Of a DNA stretch of 64,000 nt, positions 36,690 through 48,819 are shown piece after piece (within the stretch, counting starts at the first letter, position 1; every line of letters starts with the position of its first letter). The notes under the pieces are model-generated. The model saw nothing but the letters and a program-made list of their open reading frames with translations, did no database searches and was not told the DNA's origin. The DNA lies in assembly GCA_036426205.1 (NCBI GenBank), contig CM071586.1, positions 8,337,569 through 8,401,568 of the forward strand. The letters run 5' to 3'. Source of the stretch: Ascaphus truei. Its lineage: Eukaryota > Chordata > Amphibia > Anura > Ascaphidae. A program made the translations under genes and the position numbers.

Positions 36690-37680
36690 AACGGTAACTA
36701 ACACGTAAGTATATTTAAATAACTATATAATACAGTATATCTATTGTTTATATTGCTGCATATTAATATAACTATATAGTATAGATCTATCTAATTTTAT
36801 AGTTATTTTGGTATATTTATATAACTACAGTATATAATACAGTATATCTTTGTTTATATTGATGCATATTAATAGAACTAGTGTGTAGATCTATCAAATT
36901 TTATAGTTATTTCGGTATATTTATATAACTTTTTTTATTTATATAACTATAACTATATAAAACGATATAATACTATATAACTATATAATACAGTATATCT
37001 ATTATTGTTTCTATTGCTGCATATTAATATAACTATATAGTATAGATCTATCTAATTTTATAGTTATTTCGGTATATTTATATAACTACAGTATATAATA
37101 CAGTATATCTATTATTGTTTATATTGCTGCATATTAATAGAACTACAGTGTGTAGATCTATCAAATTTTATAGTTATTTCGGTATATTTATATAACTTTT
37201 TTATTTATATAACTATATAAAACTATATAATACTATATAACTATATAATACAGTATATCTATTATTGTTTATATTGCTGCATATTAATAGAACTACATAG
37301 TATAGATCTATCTAATTTGATAATTATTTCGGTATATTTATATAACTACAGTATATTATACAGTATATCTATTATTGTTTATATTGCTGCATATTAATAT
37401 AACTATATAGTATAGATCTATCTAATTTGATAATTATTTCGGTATATTTATATAACTACAGTATATAATACAGTATATCTATTATTGTTTATATTGCTGC
37501 ATATTAATAGAACTACAGTGTGTAGATCTATCAAATTTTATAGTTATTTCGGTATATTTATATAACTTTTTTATTTATATAACTATATAAAACTATATAA
37601 TACTATATAACACAGTATATCTATTATTGTTTATATTGCTGCATATTAATAGAACTACATAGTATAGATCTATCAAATGT
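36690..37680. repeat. AT-rich tandem array, 107/150-bp higher-order unit
   Basis: Eight copies of CAGTATATCTATTATTGTTT and the following TATTGCTGCATATTAAT occur at spacings of about 107, 152, 109, 150, 108, 110 and 142 bp. Long units contain an added ACTTTTTTATTTATATAAC block. The array runs straight into the transposase exon at 37760, so it appears to be inside that element. Confidence 0.85.
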
Positions 37681-37759
37681 TATACTATTTTTACTGTAAA
37701 TGGTGTGCTGTACTTCTGGCCTACTGCACTGTAACTTGTTGTTTTTCTGTACACTGTAG

Positions 37760-38823
37760 GGAGACAACTCTTCTGGTCGACAAAATAAGTGAAGAGAATG
37801 ATGAGAAGAGTGCCTTAGGGGGCAAATACATTCTGCAGCAAAATCACAATCTCACTGTATCCGAGACCAGCATAAAGAAGATGAGACGCATAATTGGATG
37901 GAAATATGGACGTGTGAGGTTAGTACTGGACAGTACAGGAGGTTAAAGTGTTGTTTAAGAAACTATACTGTACCTATAAAATTATTCCTTGTCATTACAG
38001 AGCGTACCCTACGATAAGGGACGTTAACAAGATCAAGAGAGTGGTCCAGGCCCAGGCATGGATCGACAGTGGAGAAACTTTCCAGGATTGCATCTTCACC
38101 GACGAGTCTACTGTATCGCTGGAGAGATTTGCCACCTTTGCATTCCACAAAAAAGGTCGCATATCTATGAAGCCGCGTCCAAAAAACCCAGTGAAGATGC
38201 ATGTGTGGGGTGCCATCTCTAGGCGTGGACCAGGATGCATCTTCATCTTTGAAGGTACATTAAAATGTATGTCACACGCTTTTGCCTTATGCACTGTAGT
38301 GTGCAGTTTTTTGAGCACTTTTCTTTTCTTGTTATAGGAATCATGAATAAAGCTTTTTTTCCAAGAGAAAATTGTGCCTGAGATTGTGGAATACATCTCA
38401 CGTGAGTTCCCAGGTGGTCACCATTTCTACCAGGACAACGATCCGAAGCACACTGCGTCAACAGCGCATATCCTTGAGCGCGGTATCAACTGGGTGAAGA
38501 CGCCAGCGGAGTAAGTGCTGTAACTGTGTCTCATTTTTTCCCACTGTTTTTACTGTGTACTGTATCTCTTTAAGTGATTGTCCTTTTTTTTCCCCTCCAA
38601 TGACAGATCGCCAGACTTCAATCCTATCGAAATGGTCTGGCATCAGCTGAAGGACCATATCCGAAAAGTCGTGAAACCCTCCAAGAAGGATGAGTTGGCG
38701 CAAGGCATAATGAGTTTTTGGAATGATGTACTCACGGTGGAACGATGCAATAAATATATTGACCATATTGCGACTGTGTTGCCCATTGTGATCGCGCATA
38801 ATGGGCAAGCATCAGGAAGGTAG
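37760..38823 (+). pseudogene. Intron-containing Tc1/mariner-superfamily transposase
   Basis: Four exons with consensus splice sites and compatible phases: 37760-37918, 38001-38254, 38338-38510 and 38607-38823 (TAG stop). They encode a DDE_3-type core: IFTDEST (first D), [21 protein letters not shown] (second D) and SPDFNPIEMVW (final E). There are about 32 residues between the second D and E, slightly under the 34 of classic Tc1. The C-terminus continues RKVVKPSKKDELAQG. The N-terminal DNA-binding domain is not visible and may lie in exons upstream of the AT-rich array. A run of seven T in exon 3 (38354-38360), one more than the frame allows, shifts the reading frame. Introns of 82, 83 and 96 bases are unusually short for a frog gene. 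Confidence 0.85.
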
Positions 38824-39349
38824 TATGGTATAGTACTGTAGTATTGTAAGTACAGTATGATACAGGTAAGTATGGCAAATATTTTCTTCCCCCTGAGAGA
38901 GCAGCACTAGCCATCTGGTTAAAAAGTATTTAACAGTAGTCACAGTATACAGTAGTTCAAGTGTAGACTAGTTTGACAGTACTAACTGCATACTGTAGTC
39001 CAATATGGAGTAGCTATACAGTACACAATGCCATAATATGCACCTAACTGCACTCATTTTTTTCTTTTCTTGTCTTTTTAGAGAAAAAAAGGATGGAAAG
39101 GGTGAGGGGGGGTATCATGTGTACATTGTGTACAGTAAAGTGTATCTAAAGTGCAGTCATGGTGTACACAAAACTTCCCCTCTCTCAATGAACTACACAG
39201 AATGAGGAAGAAGATAAAGACGGAACATTTTATAATATTATATAAATATTATTATATATTATATATTATTAATTAATATTATTATCAATGTGCATTATTC
39301 ATGATTATCCACCGGCCATCAATTTTCATCTACAGAAGAACTGAATAAA

Positions 39350-39545
39350 GACTGCATTTTGTATTATTCATGATTATTTGTATATTTGTATTTTTTGTTC
39401 CTGATAAAATAAAATAAATATTTATTTACATTCATGATAATCATAATCATTGACACCCCCCCACCCCACACCTACACCAAAGAAAAAGAAAGAATGACAA
39501 AAAGTGGTAATTTACTGCATCAACAACATGAATCAGATTATGGTT
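39350..39545 (+). repeat. Terminal-type repeat also present near 56190-56375
   Basis: Sequence from about 39361 to 39540 (AATCATAATCATTGACA, ACCAAAGAAAAAG, GAATGACAAAA) recurs in reverse complement at 56190-56375. It probably marks the 3' region of the DDE element at 37760-38823 and a second, otherwise deleted copy. Confidence 0.65.
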
Positions 39546-40487
39546 TTTTTTTTAACTCTCAATATCACAGTGCTGTGCAAATCAGATTTACATATCCAAT
39601 TCGAGAAGGGATTATCACAAGCGTTACCGTAAATAAAGCCTCAAAGAGTTAGGGGGGTGGATGAGTCATGCGCAGTAATCATCAGCTAGCTCCCTTCCCA
39701 AAGAGGATTACAGAGACTCAAAGCCAACCATAGGAAAATTAATGAATGGTAGACACGCAGGCGCAGAGAGCTGATGCTCGGCTAGGGACAGATAAAAACA
39801 CAATGACAAGCTTTAGAAACGGAATGGCCCTGTAGAGGTGTGGATAAGAAAGAGGTTCAAATCCTTGAGCGAGCCTTGTGTGTGTGCGTGGGGGAGGGGG
39901 GTACACGGTACAGCTGCATGAAGGATTAGCTGTACTGCAGTTCAAAGAAATTACATATTTTCAAAAGGCAGGTCATCATAATAATTTGATCCCTACACCC
40001 CCAAATACATAAAAAGCACACAAATCAAACATGTGCAGTCAGTCAAACGCACAGTGTCGCAGTCAAAAGCTGCAGCACAGATTGAATATCGTAATGTCAA
40101 GATGGCTTAGGCAGGCTTGTGGAGAAAATTAAAATAAAAAATGAGGAGAAAAAAATATATATATTTTTTATTTTTGGTTACTCACTCTTGAACTTCGCAA
40201 GCAAGCAGTGGTGAAGTTACAGACGCATGCACAGTAATCATCAGCTATGTACACTGTAGCAAACAGGAATGTGATTGAAACCAGAAAGACACACATTCAA
40301 AGGAATGGTGTGGGAGAGATGAACTGTACTGTACTGTAGATAAGATAAGAAGTTGAAATACTGCAGTACAGTAAATTAGCCTGTGTGTGTGCGGGGGCGA
40401 GCGAGGGGAGAGAGCTGTATATGCCGAAATGTGATACTGTTTCAGTACACACTTATGCATTTCAACAATTTTCAAATGAGACATAAT
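39546..40487. other. Unassigned, contains a diverged direct duplication
   Basis: CAGTAATCATCAGCTA occurs at about 39674 and 40232 with similar downstream context, including GTGTGTGTGCG-rich stretches near 39880 and 40382. This suggests an old duplication of about 550 bp. No gene recognised. Confidence 0.4.
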
Positions 40488-41165
40488 TTACTGTACAGCA
40501 CTGCACGCGCATGTATAAATATGCAAATTTACAATTACTGCGCACGCACATGCAGACTGACGTACTATAGGTTGAACTGCTAAAGTATTAGACTTTGAAG
40601 ACAACAACTCGTGAACGCCACCCTGAGTTTTAAGACGGTATTGCAGTATTGCAGACAGCGCTAATAAAATGCTAATATTACGAGCGCTAAAATACCGCAA
40701 TATACTCCGGAGAAAAAAAAAATACGGCATCTGCCCGCGGTTATCAAAGTTGCGCCGATTCGGCCGCATTAGGATAAATGCGGCCGCCACTGTATATACA
40801 TCATTCAAAAATGTCTGTGATGGTAAAAATGGCTTTCCTTGTGGCTGACACACGCCTCTGGGTGACCCCCTCCTTTCGGTGGGGGTGCAACACACTTCTG
40901 GATCAAAGTTTTGCTGCACATGACATATATATAGAGTGATGAGTACTGCCAAAACACATACAAGAGCATTCACAAGCCTCACTTCCAGGGAACCAATGGA
41001 TTTTGTGATGTTTGAGGGTGCGATGGTGCTTAGTGTAGTGTTACCTTGACCATGGTGATAGATATCTGCGATGTATAAGGAACACAGGCAGATGAGTATT
41101 GCTGACAAGGCTCTGTAGAGAACATTCCCATGACAATCTTGTCATCTCTCTGTGGGTTAGACCTT
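40488..41165 (-). pseudogene. Possible ERV env 5' region
   Basis: An open frame of about 206 codons on the minus strand starts shortly after the integrase remnant, where env begins in simple retroviruses. It has two hydrophobic stretches, one like a leader/transmembrane segment (ALVCVLAVLITLYI), and N-glycosylation-type sites. No conserved env motif such as CKS17-like or CX6CC is present, and no clear ATG. Position is the main argument. Confidence 0.3.
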
Positions 41166-41355
41166 CGCAGACCCAATGGTGCATACATCTTAAAATTCTA
41201 ACTTAAACACACTATAAAAGAATAAAAATATTGAGTCTTTCAAAAATGAAATGTTTCTGATAAAACCAGGCCTCTGCCTGGTATCTTATTTTCCACGTTG
41301 GTTAACGGTCAGAGTTTTATGACTCGTCAAAACGTTAACTTGATGCGGCTGTGCT

Positions 41356-41760
41356 TTAGATGACTTTGGTCTTTGGTGGAGCTGGAATGAGTTTTTTGTG
41401 AGCCACGTGGATCCAGGAAGAAATCTCTGACATTTTAATTGCGGTATTAGTGGTGAGAAGTATTTGAAATGGTCTTTTCATCTGGGATGAAGAGCGTGCT
41501 TGTGTTGGAACTACTTGACCTTTAACTCTGTCTCGCGTAGGTGCACTTTTATCATACCTTATGCCTAGAGAGACTCAAAAAATATATTAGTTGCATACAA
41601 TACTTATTAATTGTTTTATTACCAATAGATGGTCCTTAAATTGTTCCTTTGGACTACTGATAGTCATAAGTCATCCCATAAGTGTCTCATAGGGATACAA
41701 TAAATTCTTGTATCAATGTGTTTACTATGGTCTTAACATCCGCGTATAGACAGAGGTATC
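41356..41760 (-). pseudogene. ERV integrase C-terminus
   Basis: Minus-strand frames give SPYETLMG, then DRVKGQVV and PFQILLTTNTAIKMSEISSW followed by IHVAH. This corresponds to the end of the integrase core and the GPY/F-type C-terminal module of gamma/epsilon-like retroviruses (family consensus of the type LLTTPTAVKV..WIH.SH). It ends with a stop at 41356-41358. Frame changes are present. The rest of pol is absent from the window. Confidence 0.75.
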
Positions 41761-41876
41761 TCCTATTAATGCTCCTCACATTTAAAACTAAGCAGCTAAT
41801 GTGGACTTGACTGTACTACAATCTAAGTTCCTAAGACTTAGGGGCCTCATCCATTGTCAAACCAATTGCTTCCATA

Positions 41877-42395
41877 ATCAACTCTATCCTTTCTGCAGGC
41901 CATATTCCTAAGACCTGGAAAACTACCAGAGCTGTCCCAATCTTCAAAAAAACACTGTCTCAAACTACAGGCCAATCTCTCTTCTCCCAATACACACTTG
42001 CTCTCATTCATGCCTCACTATCATCTCCTCCGATGCAAATGGTATCAACCTTTTTATTAAATACTAACTAACCTTAAAACTTGCCCCACAAATCAAGCAT
42101 CCCAATAGCCTGCACTCATGGCTATTATCCCACACACAGTCACTCCTACCACCCATTGTGGCCAAGCACTGCCATCTACAGCACTCATCCCTCTACATCC
42201 CTCACCTGCTATCTCTGTAAATTCCCCTCAAACCTTAGATTGTAAGCTCTTCAGGGCAGGGGTTTCCTTTCCTATTGTCTGATTTTGCTGCACTTACTAT
42301 TCTATTAGAATTCCCTCTACTGTATTCTTTGTGAAGTGCTGAGTACATTTTTGACGCTATATATAAATAAAGTCATACACTACAATACAATACTA
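41877..42395 (+). mobile_element. L2-type LINE fragment
   Basis: Contains a degraded RT segment (HIPKTWKTTRAVPIFKK) and the well-known L2-like 3' tail TTAGATTGTAAGCTCTTCAGGGCAGGGG... (42233 onward), ending in TATATATAAATAAAG. It lies between the integrase and gag remnants of the ERV. Confidence 0.75.
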
Positions 42396-44884
42396 TTCAA
42401 AGTTAGTTATGGACAAAGAATGTGTTCACTCTACTGTAACTATTCTGCTAAAAGTGTGAAATGCCTTGTATATAATGTATACCCTGCTTATTTATGTAAC
42501 TGCATTTGCAACTATGTATTACCTGTCCTTTAACTCTATGCCCAGGACACACCCAAAAACGAGCACCACTTCCTGGCAAAACATTCTACAAATAAATAAT
42601 AAATTAACAACTAGGATGTTGTTTGCTTAATCAGCAGAATTAGAATTATATATTATACAGTGATTTTAACAATAACTACTGCTTATAATAAAATAGGACA
42701 CCTATGGAAAAAATAAATAGTTAGAAGTTATAAAATACATCACATATTCAGTTGATAGTCAAATGCTTTTGTATAGGACCTCACACTAATTTCTTGAAAT
42801 ATAATCTCTTTGCACAGTGCCGAGCACACAGCCAGCTTAATTTTTAAAGACACTCAGCATTCATTTGAAAAAATAATTTCAGAGCTTATTTATCTCGGGC
42901 AATTAGCCAGCCCGGGCGTTTCGCCAAAAGACCTTGAGAGTGCCGAGCAGATAACAAAACAGCTTCTCTGTCTTCTAAATATTAATTACTGGATTGAAAT
43001 TTCAGCTTAAAGTTAAAAATGGAGCTCTCTCCACAGCAATAAAAATGAAAAAATGTATGGCCTCTCAAAAATAAAAATGGGACAATTATACAACTGAGGT
43101 TAGATAGCTTATGAACACACCATATATAATTTAAACAATACGTGTGAGCTTAAAATATTTCCAACATATCCTAATCCTATAGAAATGCAATTGACGTGTT
43201 TTTACTGGTTTACACACACAGAAACCACAATACAGACACACAAAGAACAGAGACACAAACTTCTCTCCTACACAGCTAATCAACTTCTCATAAATAACCT
43301 GCTTTTAAAACTAATTTTTTATGCTCCAGAGCTTTTGCGTTAATATTCGTATCTTTTGCACATTCCTTTGGAGAAGAGGGGGGCGCGATCTGTGTTGCTG
43401 TTATTCTGATTCTCTTTCTAGTTGACATTTGAACAGAAGGACAAATAATATTTTCTGGTTTAAAAGACCTATTCGTGTGGCCAGTACGAACAAACCTTTT
43501 AATTTTTACCAGTTACAGGGCTACTTTATCATATGCCCATTCTTTTTCTTCTATTCTCTCTCTTAAGGCTGCACGGCAATTACTAGCAAAATGTCCTGCC
43601 TTTTTACAATTATACCCCTTTCTGTAACTTCCAAACAATATACACAGTCTCTAATTGTATCCCAATTTCTGCATATAAACCTTTTCATAAAAATAACCCT
43701 CAATACCTACTTCCTCAACACCATCATATACCTTGATTATCTATCGGCAAATTCACTTGCTATTTCTTTCCTATTCACTTTCTTTTTCACTTATTATTAA
43801 ATTAACTTCTGTCCTGGCAATGGTTAAAATAAATGCAGCGGGACCCTCCTGTCCCTCAACAGAATTCTTTTGACCCATATTAACGTAAGGTATGTTTCCC
43901 TGTGGGATTCAAAAACACACGAGATGACGCTCCCTGAGCTTCTCAATCCCACAGAAAAAGACCCCTCTTTCATTTAAACATCTGCGCAAATTGTTGATAA
44001 TAGTACAAACAGTGCCATTCACTGGCCAACAAAATATATTTACATTGTCTCTTTTCGTTCTCTGTATTCATTCTTTATTATTTTTGTCTGCAGACACACA
44101 ACCTTTTGAGAATTTTTGGTTTCCCATTATTCCCCTGTTACAGCAATCAAATTTAATTGACCTGTACAATACTCCTGATACAATAATCAAATTTAATTGA
44201 CCTGTAGAATTTAGCGTTACAATAATCAACGCAAGCTGATTACATACAACTCTTTTAGCATGTTATTGTTCTGAATAGTGTAAATATGCAATTAAGGACC
44301 TGTCACGAGACTGTTCCCCAATCATATTTTCTCACCATAACTATACCAAAGAAAAAACATGAATTACTTCAGCGGGTCCAACCCAGTCCTGATAAACCTT
44401 ATACTTTTATAACATGGATACAGATAAGACCTTCTAAACAGATATCCATGATTAAACTCACTTGGTATGTTAATGACAAGACAGAGCAAATGTACAATCG
44501 GGGACCCGTCCTGCCCAGACAACAAAAAATATTTATCACAACCCAGGACGGTCTGAAAACAATCCCTTAAGCATACAAACACTCTCTCTCTTCACCAAAA
44601 ACCCCAAAGCTTTTAACGGGACTCTCACTTTAGCCCCTAACAACACTTAACAACTCATACACTTTAAAATGAATACAGGAACAGAGAATAATAAACTCAC
44701 TTGATACAGGTTTCCGTCACTCAGAGAAGACACCCATTAAGGACCAGCTCTCTACACAGCACTCAAACAATTTTAAACTCAGGCTTTCCTCAAAAAGGTG
44801 CCTTTTACCTTGATTCTTATGAGCGCTCAGGTTTGAGTGACCGAGGAGTGGCCTGTCCAGGTGCTCTGCATCCGAGATATTGGA
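42396..44884 (-). pseudogene. ERV leader/gag region with zinc knuckle
   Basis: AT-rich, heavily mutated sequence downstream (minus strand) of the LTR/PBS. The clearest landmark is a nucleocapsid-type knuckle at about 43570-43615, YNCKKAGHFASNC; its first cysteine is replaced by glycine, so the CCHC is incomplete. Basic sequence follows. Matrix and capsid domains could not be aligned by eye, and no frame stays open. The region also contains a SINE-like tail near 42545-42600 (CTTCCTGGCAAAACATT). Confidence 0.55.
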
Positions 44885-44902
44885 AACCATCCTCTGCTAC
44901 CA
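44885..44902 (-). promoter_or_regulatory. Retroviral primer-binding site
   Basis: Two bases after the LTR end, the minus strand reads TGGTAGCAGAGGATGGTT. This resembles the 3' end complement of a leucine tRNA (TGGTGGCAGCGGTGGGAT) with several mismatches. The tRNA assignment is an inference. Confidence 0.55.
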
Positions 44903-44904
44903 TC

Positions 44905-45650
44905 TGTTAAAGCTGTAAAAATGTTACAACAAAAATTCAGTTATCAAATGAGTTTATTCAGAGTGCACACAGTGGAGACAGCTTCAAAACAAAAAGCTCT
45001 CTCCCCAGATAATACGGTATGAGATACATTTATACCCTAAAAACTAAAGCTCCACCCCTTTATGGGGGGGCTTGCGCGTCACTAAATATTACATCATTTT
45101 GTAATACATAACAATATTAAAACTGATGTAAGTTTGCAATACATAACAAATGATGTAAGCGTGCGTCAACTAAAATGACATAATCTTGTAATACATAACA
45201 AAAATTAAATGATACATACATTCTTTAAGGGGTTGAATGTGAGAAATGATTTCTATCTCTGAGTCCACCAGACACTCGAATGCTGAGAAGTCGGTTCTAA
45301 TTCTGATCTCACTTCTCAAGACTTTACCTGGCACTTAAATGTGAGAACTCTTCTCTAATTCTAATCTCACTCCTCAAGGCTGTATGCCCCCTCCCTCCTT
45401 CTGCAGCTGGGCTGGCCAGAGCTGGTAAACACTGAGAGCGAAAAATCTTTTAACCCACTATAACTTTCATGCAGCTTTCATACAGACAGAAGACAAAATG
45501 GATGACACAAACACAGCACATTACAACATAAATGACAGACAAGGACTAGAACAATAACAAGATGGCTGACAAAAATAGTCAGACAAAATGACTGCTTTGA
45601 CCCTAATGCTGTTACGTCAGACCCCCTAATGTCTCAACTTCGTCACCTCA
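44905..45650 (-). mobile_element. ERV 5' LTR, minus strand
   Basis: A TG...CA segment of 746 bp, homologous along its length to the solo LTR at 19655-20320. It has U3 CATTTTGT repeats, a promoter region around TATAAATG (45020s), AATAAACTC near 44955 and a PBS directly downstream. It is inserted into a Tc1 transposase remnant whose sequence resumes at 45651. Confidence 0.8.
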
Positions 45651-46345
45651 TACCAACTGTCAAGCACGGTGGTGGAGGGGTGATGATTTGGGCTTGTTTG
45701 CAGCCACAGGACCTGGGAACCTTGCAGTCATTGAGACGACCATGAACTCCTCTGTATAACAAAGTATTCTAGAGTCAAATTTGAGGTCATCTGTCCAACA
45801 GCTAAAGCTTGGCTGAAATTGGATCATGCAACAGGACAATGATCCCATGCACACCAGCAAATCTACAACAGAATGGCTGAAAAAGAAAAGAATCAAGGTG
45901 TTGCAATGGCCCAGCCAAAGTCCAGGCCTCAACCCGATTGAAATGCTGTGGCTGGACCTTAAGAGAGCTGTGCATAAACAAATGGCCACAAAACTCAATG
46001 AACTGAAGCAACATTTTAAAGAAGAGTGGGCCAAAATTCCTCCACAATGATGTGAGAGACTGATAGTCATACAGAAAACGATTACTTCAAGTTATTGCTG
46101 CTAAAGGTGGTTCTACAAGCTATTGAATCAAAGGTATACTTAGTTTTTCACACATGGCTTCTCCATTTTGGCTTTATTTTAGTTAAATCATGACACGGTG
46201 TACTACAGTATGTCATGTGTTGTTGTTCATCTGAGGTTGTATTTACCTAATTTTAAGACCTGCTAAGGAACAGATGATTGTTATGTCCTGATATGTAAAA
46301 CCATAGAATTCAAAGAGGGTTTACTTTCTTTTTCACACCACTGTA
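45651..46345 (+). pseudogene. Tc1-like transposase remnant
   Basis: Reads VKHGGGGVMIW, later [17 protein letters not shown] and [16 protein letters not shown], i.e. the second aspartate and final glutamate of a DD34E transposase. The 3' terminal repeat TTTTTCACACCACTGTA ends at 46345. Multiple stops occur between 45730 and 45826. The 5' half is missing or displaced by the ERV. Confidence 0.85.
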
Positions 46346-46394
46346 CATACAAAAACACTAGTCTCCTTTTCCTTACACTTCTTGGCTGCAACAT

Positions 46395-47385
46395 GCTAGA
46401 ACCTCTTTTCCCACATGATCAACTTTACTCATTCCAATGCCATTCTTAGCCCTTTGCAGTTGGGCGTTGTACAGCTCACTGACCTGAGATTGGCTACTTT
46501 AGAGGGTGGCAATCTTCTCCATGAAGCAAAAAAACAATGTCTTCTTTCCCTGATTATCGTATTTGATCTTTCTGCTGCTTTCGATATTGTTGATCACTCA
46601 CTTCTCATTCATATTTTTATAATCTCTTGCTATCTGTATATAAGCTTTATCATGATATTCATCATCTCTCTCATCGCTCATTGTCTGTATTTTTAGCAAA
46701 CATATCTTTGTCTCCTATTGATCTGTTGGTGTAGCTGGTGACCTCATCTAATGCATTCCCTAAGCCTCCCTTGCCTTAGTTTATTGTAAATTTCTACTAA
46801 CAGGTCTCCCTGCCTCCCAACCTTCACATTTGCAAATATACAAAATTCTGCAGCTAGAATTTTCACTTTCTCCCAGAACAGTGCCTGCTCATTTACATCT
46901 CCTGGCTTCCCATCAAGTTCTGGATCACCTAAAAAAGTTCTTCTTACCTGTAACTTGTCCTTTCCTTCACAGCTTTGGTTTCTTGCTATGACCCTGCTTG
47001 TCTCCTGCTCATAATTCCATCCCTTCCACCACTACTGCTCTCCCCTTAAACCTTTTTCACCTCACTGGCCCTTAACTGTAGAACTCCCTCACACCCATTA
47101 TATGCAAGCACCTTCTATCCCCACCTTTATGTCAAACCTAAAAACATACCTTCTGAATGAAGCATTTCAATAGACTGGACACATTGCTGCTGCCCCACAT
47201 ACTGTAACACTTAACAACCATTGTGGTAAAGCACTCCCATCTACTGCACTTACCCTTCACTATCTCTTTAAGTCTCCTAAAATTCCACTTAGATTAGTGC
47301 ACTTTTTTATTACAATTCCATGTAACGTATTGTCTCATTTGAAAAGTACTGCATGTATTATTGGTGATATAAAAAAAAATATGCA
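46395..47385 (+). mobile_element. L2-type LINE fragment
   Basis: A reverse-transcriptase piece with VFDLSAAFDIVDHSLL at about 46555-46605 is followed by degraded downstream ORF2-like and 3' sequence (AGTACTGCATGTATTATTGG, GATATAAA). Many stops. Confidence 0.65.
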
Positions 47386-47540
47386 GACTACAGCTAGGAA
47401 TCTCAGGTTTAATGAAATTGGCAAAGTAACATACAATACTTTTTAGTTATACACACGTAGATTAGTTATAACTGTAAAAAAAAAAAAAACTTTTTTGCAA
47501 ACCTAACACTGATCATTTAATGGACTGGGACTTAACTGTC

Positions 47541-47965
47541 TCAAATAGTTACAGATTTTTTTGTTTTCCATATTTTTGTCCCTATCATGATCTTGATTTG
47601 CCCCGTGTGGGTTTTCTGGTGCCGGTTGAGATTACATTTTTTGGGAAATCTTTTTCCACATTCATGGCATATATAGGGAATCTCTCCGGTATGGGTTCTC
47701 TGGTGTTGTTCAAGATGGGAACCACGCGAAAAACATTTCCCACACTCTGGACATTTATACAGTTTCTTTTCTCTGTGACGTCTTAGAGCTTCTCCATAGG
47801 TTGAGCTGTCAACAGATCTTTTTATACCTTCTATATGTGCATGAGGCCTCTTCTTATTGTCTGTGTTCTGGTTATCTTGATTAGCTGATTTATCCTCATG
47901 GTTCTTTGCTTTCATGGTCTGATGAATATTTGTTGCTTTTGGGTTACTTCCACTCATGGATCCGT
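47541..47965 (-). CDS. C2H2 zinc-finger exon (two fingers)
   Basis: An acceptor TCTTCCTTCTAG on the minus strand precedes an exon starting at 47965 that stays open for 141 codons to the TAA at 47541-47543. It encodes a polar linker ([19 protein letters not shown]), then two intact fingers: [26 protein letters not shown] and [27 protein letters not shown] short tail follows. Krueppel-type arrays usually have many fingers on one exon, so two followed by a stop suggests a truncated array, a decayed gene or a small paralogue. In such proteins the fingers bind DNA and an upstream exon carries KRAB or another effector domain. I could not identify that exon at higher coordinates. Confidence 0.7.
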
Positions 47966-48068
47966 CTAGAAGGAAGATATAGTTAGTAAAGAACATTTTT
48001 CTAAAGCTTGAATGGGTCACACCAAAAAATATACTACAATTGCAATAAATTAAAGAGACATCAAACAA

Positions 48069-48815
48069 GACTTGGCCTCAAAGATAAAGAACAGAAAGAG
48101 TGAGGGGAAAACAAAATATACTGCAGGATATTCGTCACAGGTGTCATTCTCTAAAATCTATTTCTTATGCACTCACATAAACCTTGAGTACTCGCTTGAT
48201 CTCAAGTAATCTGCCGGACTGGGGATCTGTAGTTAAATAATCTCAAAAAGAGTCTAATAGTGTAACATCATAAAAATAAAGCTATCTTATGTGCTCACAT
48301 TAACTTCAATAATCAAGGCTTGATGTTAAATTTCCTCTTCCAGAATAGGGATCTATTTCCTTGCCTTTATCTTCACTTCCAATATAATATGAAGAGACAT
48401 GCCGATGGTGTGATATCATCACAGATAGACTAACAACTGTAATTTAAACTTACAATTGCTTGTATATTTTTATTTTCACAGAAGTATTTACATGAAGTGC
48501 CCGAGCGATCCCATGCCACACTGATCCATTTCCTACTTCTCTGCACCTACCTAACTTCCGGCTACAGCTTCCTCGGGGAAAATGTGGGAGGGCTGTCTCT
48601 TTGGGTATATATAATCCTTGTGTCATTAACACACACACACACATATATATACACACACACAAATTACTTTTGCACTTTATATATATACAATTAAAAAACA
48701 TTTGTTGTACCTATATTTCTATATAGACATTACATTTGTGATAGAACCATAAGTTTGTGTAAAAAATAAAAAAAAGGATTGTATAACAATCCAGGGGCTA
48801 TCCGGCAGCCAAACT
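48069..48815. other. Unassigned, with diverged ~120-bp direct duplication
   Basis: Similar phrases (TTATGCACTCACAT / TTATGTGCTCACAT and GGGGATCTGTAG / AGGGATCTATTT) recur at about 48166-48240 and 48290-48355. A (CA)(TA) tract lies at 48630-48685. No gene seen. Confidence 0.4.
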
Positions 48816-48819
48816 GGAG

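Noticed and set aside
39850..39875. GGTTCAAATCC, a tRNA box-B-like sequence
   Set aside because: No box A at the right distance and no cloverleaf could be folded by eye.
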